In this document: one piece after another, positions 1 to 8,640 of the stretch
Numbering within the stretch: position 1 is the first letter of the stretch
How the letters are laid out: the number at the start of each line of letters is the position of its first letter
DNA from: Desulfosarcina alkanivorans
GTDB lineage: Bacteria; Desulfobacterota; Desulfobacteria; Desulfobacterales; Desulfosarcinaceae
Length of the DNA: 64,000 nt
Assembly: GCF_009688945.1 (NCBI RefSeq)
Contig: NZ_AP021874.1
Location: 6,262,001 to 6,326,000 of the forward strand
Direction: 5' to 3'
The notes under the pieces: model-generated
The model's database searches: none
Told to the model about the DNA's origin: nothing
What the model saw: the letters and a program-made list of their open reading frames with translations, nothing else
Translations under genes and position numbers: made by a program

Positions 1-268
1 GGCCGATGGGCAGCGGCGTGTCCCGGTAAGCGTGGTGCCGCAGGGCCTCCGGCACGAACAGATGACGGGGGACGGCCTGCATGGCCCTTAAAACGGGCTG
101 ATCCACGATGTCCCGGGCGGCAAGCTGGTGGGCCACCATTTGCCGCCGCTGGATTTCAAAATTGGCCGCCTCCGGTTCGGCCGGACCCAGAAAGGGAACG
201 GCCGTCATTGCCATGACGATCAGCAGGTTACCTATCGTCCATCGTCTCCCAACGGCCATCATTTTCAT
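1..268 (-). CDS. pcm: protein-L-isoaspartate O-methyltransferase, exported, partial (C-terminus off the left edge)
   Basis: Only the first 89 codons are inside the window. The start ATG overlaps the stop of the upstream LUD gene as ATGA, so the two are probably translationally coupled. Residues 1-35 look like an N-terminal signal peptide (basic start, then a hydrophobic stretch ending near Pro-Glu-Ala-Ala). After it comes the typical PCMT opening, RRQMVAHQLAARDIVD, then a VPRHLFVPEALRHHAYRD-type segment. The family repairs isoaspartyl residues in damaged proteins using S-adenosylmethionine. An exported copy would have to work outside the cytoplasm, which is unusual because SAM is cytoplasmic, so the N-terminus could instead be a membrane anchor. 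The SAM-binding motifs lie beyond the edge and cannot be checked. Confidence 0.85.
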   Translation of the reverse strand, partial: MKMMAVGRRWTIGNLLIVMAMTAVPFLGPAEPEAANFEIQRRQMVAHQLAARDIVDQPVLRAMQAVPRHLFVPEALRHHAYRDTPLPIG

Positions 269-921
269 AATCCCAGATCCTGGTTGATGAGGATGATTTT
301 GATCCGTCCCGCGGGGAAGGACTTTTCCGTTATACACCAGGTGTTGCAGATGCGGTCCGGGCTGCTGCAGTCGGTACACAGCGCGGTTTTGGTGCACGGG
401 GTTTTCAGGCCCGGATGCCGGATGGCATTGGCCGGGGCGGCGATATTCCTGACGCGTGCCATGGCGTCGTCGAGGGTCGGCACGATTTTATTGCGGCCGA
501 TGAACAGGACCACGGTTTTAGGGCCGAAGGTGATGCCGGCGACCCGGTTGCCGACCATGTCCAGGTTCACCAGCAGGCCGGTTTCCGTGACCGCGTTGGA
601 TCCCGATAAAAACAGGTCGCTCAGCAGGGCCTGCCGCCGTCGTTCCAGGCGTTCTTCCTGCGAAATCGTCGTATCGAAGGTTTCGATCATCCGAATGCCG
701 GGATCAACCCGGATGGTATCAAGGACACCAGTGGCCTGCAGGGTCATGGAGTCGCCCCAGGAGGCGACGTTGACCTCCAGCGGAGCAAGGATCCGTTCCC
801 GGAAGAGGGTCCCCGCATCCTGGACATCAGAAGCCATGAAGACCTCGAATTTGTTTTTCACCAGGGCGCGCCTGCAGCGCTCCAGCCGCAGCTGCCGGTA
901 GGTGTCGATGGGGTCGGGCAT
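265..921 (-). CDS. LUD-domain protein (YkgG/LutC-like, DUF1121 type)
   Basis: A 218-residue protein starting at MPDPIDTYRQL. An in-frame extension back to 999 is possible but has no ribosome site, whereas this start has GGGGAA upstream. The body resembles the LUD fold (NAGB/RpiA-like) seen in LutC/YkgG proteins, with an FGPKTVVLFIGRNKIVP segment in the middle. A C-terminal cysteine cluster (TPCTKTALCTDC...ICNTWC, about residues 174-196) is typical of the DUF1121 branch and suggests metal or iron-sulfur binding. LutC homologues take part in lactate oxidation, but the substrate of this branch is not known. It sits alone with the downstream pcm gene and no LutA/LutB partner is visible. Confidence 0.8.
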   Translation of the reverse strand: MPDPIDTYRQLRLERCRRALVKNKFEVFMASDVQDAGTLFRERILAPLEVNVASWGDSMTLQATGVLDTIRVDPGIRMIETFDTTISQEERLERRRQALLSDLFLSGSNAVTETGLLVNLDMVGNRVAGITFGPKTVVLFIGRNKIVPTLDDAMARVRNIAAPANAIRHPGLKTPCTKTALCTDCSSPDRICNTWCITEKSFPAGRIKIILINQDLGL

Positions 922-1014
922 GGTGATTCGTGTTCCCCGCGGGTTGTCGGATCTGTTTATGATGCTGACCAGTGTATGACAGAAGAGATGCGGGTTCAAG
1001 GGGGCGGCAGCCTG

Positions 1015-1401
1015 TCATGCCACCACGCAATCCGCCTCCATCTCCACCAGCCAGTCCGCATCGATGAAGCGGCTGACCTCCACGAATGTGCTGGCCGGGC
1101 GGATGTCACCGAAGAATTTACCATGGGCACTGGCCGCCTCCTGCCAGCGGGTGATGTCGACCAGCATGATGCGGGTGCGGATGACATCCTCCAGGCCGCC
1201 GCCGGCTTTTTCGATGGCATCCTTGATGATCTCGATGCAGGTCAGGGTCTGGCGGTAGAGGTCTCCCGGATAGGCGGTGCCGCCGCCGGGGGCAATGGGA
1301 GCCGTCCCCGAGACGGCGATCGTGTTTCCCACCCGTACGGCACGGGAAAAACCGATGGGTTTTTCAAATGGGGATCCTGAACTGATCAGTCGTCGTTGCA
1401 T
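1015..1401 (-). CDS. ridA: RidA/YjgF/UK114 family protein
   Basis: A 128-residue single-domain protein. The start MQRRLISSGSPFE is preceded by GAGGACACC, and the longer in-frame ATG at 1467 is not supported. Family features are present: a VSGTAPI.P strand near residue 33, RTRIMLVDI near 75, and the C-terminal IRPASTFVEV segment whose Arg (about 101) corresponds to the catalytic Arg of enamine/imine deaminases, followed by a Glu near 120. RidA proteins hydrolyse reactive 2-aminoacrylate-type enamines made by PLP enzymes. Some paralogues act in amine catabolism, and the specific substrate cannot be read from the sequence. Confidence 0.85.
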   Translation of the reverse strand: MQRRLISSGSPFEKPIGFSRAVRVGNTIAVSGTAPIAPGGGTAYPGDLYRQTLTCIEIIKDAIEKAGGGLEDVIRTRIMLVDITRWQEAASAHGKFFGDIRPASTFVEVSRFIDADWLVEMEADCVVA

Positions 1402-1444
1402 GGTGTCCTCGTGGGGGTTGCGGGCCGGTATCGATGGCCATCCG

Positions 1445-2518
1445 CTATACCTGCCTGGTGAATTCACGCAGGACCGTGGTGGCGTATGCCCCGGACGGAA
1501 GCGTGAAGGAAAAACAAAGACCGTCGTCCACCTCGGTGATTTCCAGGTCCGTCATATGCAGGATGGCTTCGCGTCGCGATCCGGGTGCGCGCAGCCGCCG
1601 GAAATCGTCCGGGGTGAGATGGAACCGATCGAGAAACGTCGCCTCCCGTTCACCGGCGGCATTCAGGGCCGCTTTCATTTTGAATCCGTAAATGGGTCCG
1701 GTGTAGACAATCTCGCCGGCAGCGAATCGTGGCCCTTCGATGACCGGATCATCGACAATGAACATGCCTCCCGTGTCGGTCTTCTTAACGATGTCTCCGG
1801 CCAGCAGCCGCCGGTAGTCGCCGGTTTCCATGCGTTTTTTAAGCCAGATGTTGAACAGCGCCGACTGGACCACCGACACCATGAACGTGTCCCTGGGTCT
1901 CTTTTTCCCCGGTGAGAAAAGAGCAAACCCCCTGTGGATGTTCTGCAGGTCGCGGCCGAATCGCTGGGGACCGTAAAAATTGGGCACGCCGGTCTGCTTG
2001 AGCCGGTCGGCAATGGCCAGTGCCCGGGGCAGCGCATCGGATACGGGGTCGCTGACGACGACCGTGAAGCGGTTGGCGGCCACGTGGCCGGTTTTGATCT
2101 TGTTGAGATGGCGGTCGATGGCAAGAATGTCGAAGGGCAGGCCGGCCAGCGCATCCTTCACTTCTGACAGGGGATGCTTGACACCGCAGCGAAAGGAGAG
2201 GGTCTGCACGACCACCGCCGTCTTGTCCTTGCGGCCGCCCCAGCCCACGTCAGACGGTGCCAGGCCCAGGCGTTTCTGCATGATGCGGGCGGCATCGGCA
2301 GTGTTCCAGCCGGTTCGCCGGAAAGAGACGTAGACATGCTCCCCTTCACCGCAGGCGGCGTAAGGCAGTACTTCCTCGACCACAAAGTGCTCCGGGGCCG
2401 CCTTGATGGTGCCGCCGATGCCCGGCAGCGGGTCGGCGGCAAAGGGCAGGGGGGACATCATGGTAATGGCGGCCTCCACCCGATCGGCTGTTTCGGTAAG
2501 GTCTGAATTCGGGGTCAT
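1445..2518 (-). CDS. truD: tRNA pseudouridine(13) synthase TruD
   Basis: A 357-residue protein, within the usual TruD length. It has the TruD signature VGWGGRKDKTAVVVQ, with the catalytic Asp at about residue 98. Other family blocks are KAAPEHFVVEEVLPY near residue 40, GVPNFYGPQRFG in the middle and a LPSGAYATTVLREF end. The enzyme isomerises U13 of tRNA-Glu to pseudouridine. The start is supported by GAGGAGC six bases upstream. The gene lies downstream of the zinc-ribbon membrane protein on the same strand (37-base gap) and 43 bases before ridA, so the three may be co-transcribed. Confidence 0.93.
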   Translation of the reverse strand: MTPNSDLTETADRVEAAITMMSPLPFAADPLPGIGGTIKAAPEHFVVEEVLPYAACGEGEHVYVSFRRTGWNTADAARIMQKRLGLAPSDVGWGGRKDKTAVVVQTLSFRCGVKHPLSEVKDALAGLPFDILAIDRHLNKIKTGHVAANRFTVVVSDPVSDALPRALAIADRLKQTGVPNFYGPQRFGRDLQNIHRGFALFSPGKKRPRDTFMVSVVQSALFNIWLKKRMETGDYRRLLAGDIVKKTDTGGMFIVDDPVIEGPRFAAGEIVYTGPIYGFKMKAALNAAGEREATFLDRFHLTPDDFRRLRAPGSRREAILHMTDLEITEVDDGLCFSFTLPSGAYATTVLREFTRQV

Positions 2519-2555
2519 TGCTCCTCACACGGTCCTATGGGTTACCCGCCGGTCG

Positions 2556-3308
2556 TTATCGCGGTCGACGCTGCAGCATACCATATTGCCTGACGAGCAG
2601 GAAGGCTCCCCAGGCAACGGCCGATGCCATCAACAGCGCACCGGCTCCGTGGGACAGGCGCGCGATGGTGTGATCGAAACGGATCAGGCCGGTTTCCCTG
2701 AGAATGAACTCCCAGTCGTGAAACCCGTAGGGGCTGTGCCTGCCGACATTGCCCCCCAAAAGGGGCATGCTCAGCGAACGCGCGTCGTCGATGTACGGGG
2801 CCAGGTCGATAAAATTCTGCCCCATCCACCACAGGGAAAAGGATCCGGCAAAAGGGTCCCGCGTTTTGATCAGAAACACCACCAGGCAGATGGCGGGCAT
2901 GAGCAGCTGCATCAGGCTGCCGCCGAGACTGGTCATCACCGGGCCGAAGGGGCGGAAAAAGATGTGGCCCGCTTCGTGAAAGGGCAGATTGATCAGGTGC
3001 CACAGGGAACTCAGGGTGGCCTGCGCGTCGATGGGAGAGAAGATGAATTTAACGCCCCACAGGGTGAGAACGGCCAGCAGAAACAAGCGGGCGCCCCATG
3101 GGATCGGGTTGACTTCGGCCGGCGTGTGAAACAGCAGGGTTTCCCAGAAACCGGGTTCCCTGTCTGTATCGTCTGCGGCCTCCCGTACGGCCGCACTTCC
3201 TGGACGGGGCGACGTCCACCGCTGGCGCCACTTCGCAAAAACAATGCCGCAGCGGGGGCACTCGCTGCCGCCGTCCGCTTGTTCGCAGCCGCACTGGGGA
3301 CAGTTCAT
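2556..3308 (-). CDS. zinc-ribbon integral membrane protein with HEAGH motif (M50-like)
   Basis: A 250-residue protein that opens with a Cys4 zinc ribbon (MNCPQCG...ECPRCG, Cys 3, 6, 17, 20). Next comes a polar linker, then a hydrophobic region from about residue 74 with several membrane segments and a HEAGH metal-binding motif at residues 111-115. HExxH inside a membrane segment is the mark of M50/site-2-protease-like metallopeptidases. The second metal ligand motif (NxxPxxxLDG) of classical S2P is not obvious, so peptidase activity is uncertain. A GGSLMQLLMPAICLV helix follows. Related proteins are annotated only as zinc-ribbon or DUF membrane proteins. Confidence 0.7.
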   Translation of the reverse strand: MNCPQCGCEQADGGSECPRCGIVFAKWRQRWTSPRPGSAAVREAADDTDREPGFWETLLFHTPAEVNPIPWGARLFLLAVLTLWGVKFIFSPIDAQATLSSLWHLINLPFHEAGHIFFRPFGPVMTSLGGSLMQLLMPAICLVVFLIKTRDPFAGSFSLWWMGQNFIDLAPYIDDARSLSMPLLGGNVGRHSPYGFHDWEFILRETGLIRFDHTIARLSHGAGALLMASAVAWGAFLLVRQYGMLQRRPR

Positions 3309-3628
3309 GACAGGCCTTTATCCGTAAATGGTGAAACCGGGAACCCAAACCATAAAATAACGGGTTGCTGGCCGGTGGTCAACAGCGGGGCGTTTCCTGT
3401 CTGGGCCTGGCATTTCACCCCATGGCTGCACAAAAAACATGGCCAGGGCGTATCATGGTCTGATCTCATGATATTGTGGTGTCGGGACGTGTGTCCCGGC
3501 CGGCCCATCACCAGGGGGGCGTTCAAGGGCGCCGTCGGGCACACTTATTACCCTCAGGGGAAGGCCCGTGTCGACCGGCTTCGATACGGGATCTGGGAGA
3601 GGGCGGCGCGTCTCCGGACCATGGGCGA
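3309..3628. other. intergenic, no gene recognised
   Basis: About 320 bases between the zinc-ribbon membrane protein and the remains of the PP-loop gene. Several short open frames exist but none has a ribosome site or recognisable protein content. The stretch borders the decayed polysaccharide cluster and may contain unrecognisable remnants. Confidence 0.4.
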
Positions 3629-4695
3629 CTAAAAAAGCCTGCCCAGCCAACCGGTTATCATTGATTTTAAATAACGGCGGTCGACATTTTTGGCGAGTTC
3701 GACCAGCCCCAGCCGTTCGGCCCCTGCATAGAAAAGGGTGTACTGGCGACGCCGTTTTTCAATCACGCGCACCAGGTCATCCCGACCCATTTTTCTCAGA
3801 TAGGGCTAAAGCTCGACCAGATAGTGGGCGTGGAACCTGAAGAATCCCCACCGGAGCCTCCGGACCTGTTCTGCCCGGATATCGCTTCCCGGAAAGGTGA
3901 CGGCCTCCGGGAGCCTGCCGATGGCATAGAACGCCAGCATCGTCCGGATGCATTTTTGACACCGACCGCAGTTGACCCGGTCCACCGGGTTGCGGATGCA
4001 GACCCGGACATTGGCCAGGCCGGCGGGCCATTGCGCCACCATTATTACCTTCTCCAGCCGTGAATACTGAAAGCCGGTGTGCAGCACCTGCAGGCCGGTG
4101 CTGCTGAAATGGGCGTCGAGCCGCGGATCGGACCCAGGGAATCGCATCCTCAAAGGTTTTGGACGCACTGATGGCCACGGATGTCAATCGCCTGGAGAAC
4201 GCATGGCCGGCTGCCGCAAGAACGGCACCATGGTATTCGAGGGTAAATCGCCGACGGTCGTCATCCAGAAACCGTGCGTTGGTATACACCGGGATGAGCG
4301 ATACTCCCGCCTGGCTCGCCACGGTGGACAGGTGCTGCACGGTGCGGTCGAAGACGGGATACTCCGTCTCACCGTTTTCACGGCCGCCGATGTCAAAGCC
4401 GTGCAGGACCAGGCAGTCCTGGATCCATCGGGGATGATCCGGCGTAAAATTCATCCGTTTGTCCCGCAGCGTGGCCAGGGAATCGATCCCGCCGGACAAG
4501 AAGGATGCCGCCCGGGGCGCCATCGCGGGCCGGCGGTGGGCATCCCCCCGGGTGGACTCGATGGCAATGGGCCGGCGGGGCGGTGGTCTCGAAAAACAGG
4601 TCGCGTTCCGGCCGGTCGGCCTCTTCCCAGACGATTTCGGCGCATACCCGCGGCCGGTCGCCCCCGGACTCTTTTCTCAGGTTTTCAATTCTCAT
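3629..4695 (-). pseudogene. degenerate PP-loop (adenine nucleotide alpha-hydrolase-like) protein gene
   Basis: Pieces of one protein appear in order in different reading frames. The N-terminus MRIENLRKESGGDRPRV is in one frame (from 4695). FLSGGIDSLATLRDKR (the PP-loop ATP-binding motif, about 4500) up to about 4150 is in a second. PGSDPRLDAHFSSTG to NCGRCQKCIRTMLAFYA (about 3930-3980, a CxxCxxC-type cluster) is in a third. In the third frame a TAG stop at 3806-3808 interrupts the C-terminal part, which then continues as MGRDDLVRVIEKRRRQ to a final stop at 3629. The distance between the N-terminal block and the PP-loop also looks shorter than in relatives I recall, so a deletion is likely. 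The gene starts inside the end of the CapK-like gene. Judged non-functional. Confidence 0.75.
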
Positions 4696-5451
4696 GGTTG
4701 ATGCGGCCTTTCAGATTGGATCTTACGATCCGCATCTTGCCGGAGGCTTCCAGGGGCATCCGGCCAGGGCTTGCAGGCATCGAACGTATGGTAGCGGATA
4801 AAAGGGGTGGCATAGTTGTCCAGGTTGGTGCCCACGAAGCAGGTGACTCCGTCCACCTCCGGAAATTCGGCATATACGCTGTCTTCAAAAATATGGTGCC
4901 CGCCCCCCTGTTCGCAGCTGTCCGCAACGACTCCCAGTTCGGCCGTGGCATACCGGTCGATCACCCGGGCCCGGAACGCTTCGGAGACCTTGTCGCGCAT
5001 GAAATCATGGGCCATCTCCGCCGACCCGCAGGATTTTGTCCGTCGGGCGCAACCCGTGGAGGCGTTTGGAGCGAATACAGTCCAGACCGACCTGTTTACC
5101 GTAGGCCGTGTCCAGGAAAAACCTGAACGGCTCCCCGGTGCTGCCGCTGGTGCGCATTTCATACCGGTCATCGGGTGCGACGGCATCCGATGTGATCCGG
5201 CTGCGGTCCAGGGACACAATATCTTTTTTTGAGGTCAGGGGTATCTTTTTTAAATCCTGAAAGCAGCGGATGTCCTCCGGCTTGAGGTGGTGGCGGGAAA
5301 ACAGGTCGCGGTAATAGGGTACCGTGGCGTGGGCATGGGCGATGATGGCCTTCAGCTTCCGCCATTGGAGCCGTTCAATCCGGCCGCGCAAATACTTCAT
5401 GAAGCGAACCTTTTGGTTCAGCGTCCAGAGTTTTTTTATTTTTTTCAGCAT
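4685..5451 (-). pseudogene. degenerate phenylacetate-CoA ligase/CapK-like adenylate-forming enzyme
   Basis: The N-terminal half (5451 to about 5010) reads well as a PaaK/CapK family protein: HAHATVPYYRDLF, LTSKKDIV and the AMP-binding signature MRTSGSTGEPFRFFLD. It then stops, and the C-terminal part resumes in another frame at MAHDFMRDK with RVIDRYATAELGVVADSCEQ. A third frame supplies the end, LEASGKMRIVRSNLKG. The whole span could encode about 255 residues, whereas the family is about 430, so more than 100 residues between LRVGG and the AMAHDF region have been lost besides the frameshifts. Intact relatives activate acyl or sugar-acid groups in capsule and exopolysaccharide clusters. Confidence 0.78.
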
Positions 5452-5504
5452 ATGCGGTTGGCCTGTTCCGGTATATGGAAATCTCTGGTTGGGATGGCCG
5501 GGAT

Positions 5505-6578
5505 CTATTGAGAATTCACTATCCGGTCCTTAATGGCGACCAGTTTCGACCGGATCAACCCGTTATGACGGGGGGGAAGTGGAAGCAGAAAGAGGATGGA
5601 CTCTCCGATGTATTTGGCGTGGTCCAATGCCTTGTGGCGATATAACTCTTTTCTGACCGGATTTTTTGTTCTGCCCGCATCCGCTGCGCTGCAATTGTCC
5701 AGGGTTTCAAAGGCCTGCCTGATTTTTTCGATAAAGCGGTTGTGCGTCCGCTCCCTGGCGGGATTCTCGGCGCTGACAAAGCTGGCGATCCTCGGGTAGG
5801 TATTGATTTCCCACACCCGGATGCTGCCGTTTCGCATGCCATAATCGATACGCCCATAGCGGATGCCGGCCAGGGCGAATATCCGCTTCAGTTCGGCCCG
5901 ATGGCCGTTGTGGGAGATAAAATCCAGTTCTTCCCGGATCAGCTCAGGGCTTGAGAGGTCGGGAAACTTGACCTGCCATTCCCTGCTGGAACAGACATGC
6001 CTTGGAATGATGGTCCCATCGATATTCAAGGCCGAATATTTACGGTAAATACCCGAGCTGTCGGCCGTGTCGCAGAATTCGACGATGATTTTGTCTTCCC
6101 TGCTGATGCCGCGCCGATCCAATAGGTCGATTTCGTTGCGCAATTCGGCTTCGGAATGGATCAGTGCCGTGGCCGCCCCCCCGTGGTCATCCGCACCGCG
6201 GATAAAAACAGGATACCTCTCCGGCAGTCGTCCTTCGGTGACCCGGAAGACATTGTGTGAATTGATACCGGCATTGTAGAGCGTCCGCAGCAGTTCGTAC
6301 CGTTTCATGGACCGGGTGGGATGGTTCAGGAGCCTAAACCGGTTTCCCCACCGGGCGGTGAGCGCATCGTGAATGGATGCGGCATATCCCGTCTCACGGA
6401 CCGACAGCCGCTCTATATCTGAGAAAATATACGTGCCGGGAGAAAAGTGCCTTTGCCTGAAGGCCTTGTGGTAAGGGATGACCCGGACCCTGGGTTTGAG
6501 TGCCTTTCCCCATGTGGCCAGAAACGACCGGATCGTGTTCGAAAACGGTTTGGTGACCAGGTAGTAGATCAATCGCAC
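5505..6578 (-). CDS. ATP-grasp-type protein of a surface-polysaccharide cluster
   Basis: A 357-residue intact frame. The segment SMKRYELLRTLYNAGI near residue 95, the RGADDHGG loop and the late IRYGRIDYGMRNGSIRVWEINTYPRI block (acidic and Asn metal-ligand positions near residues 245-270) resemble ATP-grasp enzymes. Those enzymes join a carboxylate to an amine or thiol through an acyl-phosphate. Such proteins occur beside CapK-like, PP-loop and glycosyltransferase genes. It is the only gene of this neighbourhood that is not disrupted, so it may still be expressed, may have a separate role, or may simply not have been hit yet. No substrate can be assigned. Confidence 0.62.
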   Translation of the reverse strand: MRLIYYLVTKPFSNTIRSFLATWGKALKPRVRVIPYHKAFRQRHFSPGTYIFSDIERLSVRETGYAASIHDALTARWGNRFRLLNHPTRSMKRYELLRTLYNAGINSHNVFRVTEGRLPERYPVFIRGADDHGGAATALIHSEAELRNEIDLLDRRGISREDKIIVEFCDTADSSGIYRKYSALNIDGTIIPRHVCSSREWQVKFPDLSSPELIREELDFISHNGHRAELKRIFALAGIRYGRIDYGMRNGSIRVWEINTYPRIASFVSAENPARERTHNRFIEKIRQAFETLDNCSAADAGRTKNPVRKELYRHKALDHAKYIGESILFLLPLPPRHNGLIRSKLVAIKDRIVNSQ

Positions 6579-6842
6579 CGCCTTTATCCGAGGTTGGTAT
6601 CACTGCGACAAATAAATACTCCAATCATCCGTCACTCGGGCGGAAGCCGGCACCCGGTATTTCCCGGATGCCGGATCACTTCCGGAAAGACAAAACCACG
6701 CCTGTTGACTCGCCGGGTTTACAACAGCAATCCGATGGATGCCGAAACCGCCCCGGATGCCATCCGTGAGAACGTTCGATCGGGGCGGTCGCCATTAATG
6801 GGGTGTCGCACTCTTACCGAAAGCCGCAGGGCAAAAGTCCTT

Positions 6843-7683
6843 TGGGTGGCCCGGACTGCTGTCCCTCCAGTTTTTCCACTACTTGCTCATCCTGTCCGAC
6901 AGGTGGTTTGTTTCCTTTTTGCCCAAGGGCAATCTGGGGGCCCTGGCCTATGGCCGGATGTTCTCCTTTCTACTGGTCGGCCTGCTCAACATGCGGGGGA
7001 CGTTTCTTACGATTTTCTCCGAATTGGACGACGCCCTGGAAAAAAAAACAGGGTCTACAACGATCTTTTTTCGTTGTCCGTTTTTGTGGCCCTTCCCGCA
7101 AGCATCTTCCTGATCCTGATGGGCAAGGATGTCGTTCCGGTCCTGCTGGAAAGGGGGGTGTTTTCCAGCGACGATACGATCCTGGTCTACCGGGCGCTGG
7201 CCGGCTTTTCCTGGGCCCTGTTCCTGATGATCATCCTCGGCCCCCTTGAGCAGATCTTCCAGGCCCAGGGGAAGATCAATCTTTTGGTGTGGCGCAAGGT
7301 GATCGGGATGCTGGTCAATATCCTGGGCAACTATATGTTTCTTTTTGTTCTGGACTGGGGGGCTTCGGAATCGCGGCGGCGAGTTCGGTCAGCTATTGGG
7401 CGGTCCTGTTCTGCGGCATTGCGGCACTCCGGCAGATCGGCCTGTCCCGGATGTGGAAACGGGTACTGGCCTGGTCGCTGTGGATGCCTTCCGCTTCGTT
7501 GCTGGCCGCCTTCTTGATTGTGCAGGCCGGCCGGCATATCACTGGTCCTTTTTCATCTATTTAAAACCATTCGTTTTTGCGGCCATCATCATTCCGGCCG
7601 GTTTCTTTTACCGGGGGCCCGAGGGCGTCCTGGTGAAAGCGACCCTGATGCGGCTGAGGCCCGGCGGAAAATCATTGCTGTAG
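6843..7683 (+). pseudogene. degenerate MurJ/Wzx-like lipid-linked oligosaccharide flippase
   Basis: Hydrophobic flippase-like segments are spread over three frames with at least three frame changes. The first (about 6845-7050) has LSLQFFHYLLILSDRWF and GALAYGRMFSFLLVGL. The second (about 7070-7370) has VVPVLLERGVFSSDDTILVYRALAG. The third (about 7370-7560) has GIAAASSVSYWAVLFCG. The end to 7683 returns to the first frame. The block around VPVLLERGxFxxxDT is characteristic of MurJ/MviN-type flippases. The 5' half of a normal 430-520-residue transporter is missing. The gene runs toward the broken glycosyltransferase gene 15 bases downstream. Confidence 0.75.
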
Positions 7684-7698
7684 GCGTGGATTGTTGAA

Positions 7699-8606
7699 AT
7701 GAAAATTTTGCTTTTCAGCACATCGTTGAAAGGCGGGGGGGCGGAACGGATCGTCCAGCTGCTGTCCAGCCACCTGGCCTCGCGGGGGCACGAAATAACC
7801 GTATCTCCCACCGCAACATTACCCAGGGGCTGTATGGCAACGCCGGGTTGAAGGGCCGGATCATGCTCTGGTTGATTAAAAACCCATACCCCATGGCCGA
7901 CCGCATCATCGCCATCTCGAAAGACGTAAAGACCAGCCTGGAACGGGTGGGTGTCGATTCCTGCAGGATGGTGGTGATCCACAATTTTATCGATCACCGG
8001 GTAATCGATGGATCAAAAGGGCCGACATTGCCCATCCCGCAGGACAAACGGGTCATCATCAGCGAGGGCCGTCTCGTCGAACAAAAGGATTTCCCCTCCC
8101 TGTTGCGGGCATTCGCAATTGTCAGGTTGGCCCTGGATGCCCGGTTGGTGATCATCGGAGAGGGGCCCTTGCGCAAACAGCTGGAAAGGCTCGCGGGCCG
8201 GTTGAAGGTCGCCGGGGACGTCCTGTTTACCGGGTGGCTGGCCAACCCCTTCGGGGCAGATCCCCAGGCCAGCGTGTTTGTGCTGTGTTCCCGGTATGAA
8301 GGCTTTGGCAACGTGATTGTCGAGGCCATGGCCTGCGGCCTCCCGGTGATTTGTACCGACAGTCCCGGCGGGCCTGCCGAAATCCTTGGAAACGGGGCTT
8401 TTGGAAAGCTGGTGGGGGTCGGCGATGTCCGGGAAATTGCCGACAGCATCCTGGAGGTGCTGATCGATCCCGTCGTGCAGGAAACCATGCGGCGGCAAAG
8501 CCTCATTCGGGCCAACGCCTACCGGGTCGAAACCCTGGCCCCCAGATACCTCGAGGGGCTCGATGCCAGCCCGGCCCCCGGCCTTTTGCCATCCCCTGAG
8601 ATTTGA
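7699..8606 (+). pseudogene. glycosyltransferase family 4 (GT-B), internally deleted and frameshifted
   Basis: The N-terminus MKILLFSTSLKGGGAERIVQ starts at 7699, with the glycine-rich GGAER loop typical of GT4 donors, and runs to about 7800. The rest is read in another frame from about 7812 (RNITQGLYGNAG) through to 8606. About 60-80 residues that should separate these parts are missing. The C-terminal half is well preserved: SEGRLVEQKDF, LVIIGEGPLRKQLE, FVLCSRYEGFGNVIVEAMACGLPV (the EGFGxxxxEAMA nucleotide-sugar motif) and TDSPGGPAEIL. An internal ATG at 7848 could still make a C-terminal fragment, but without the acceptor domain. Judged a pseudogene. Confidence 0.75.
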
Positions 8607-8640
8607 ACATGGATCAGCAAGGCCGTGGATCCCCGGTCGA

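Noticed and set aside
6447..7517. A single 356-codon plus-strand gene across 6447-7517
   Set aside because: Its first 600 bases overlap the ATP-grasp gene antisense and read as random; only the part after about 7070 belongs to the flippase remnant.
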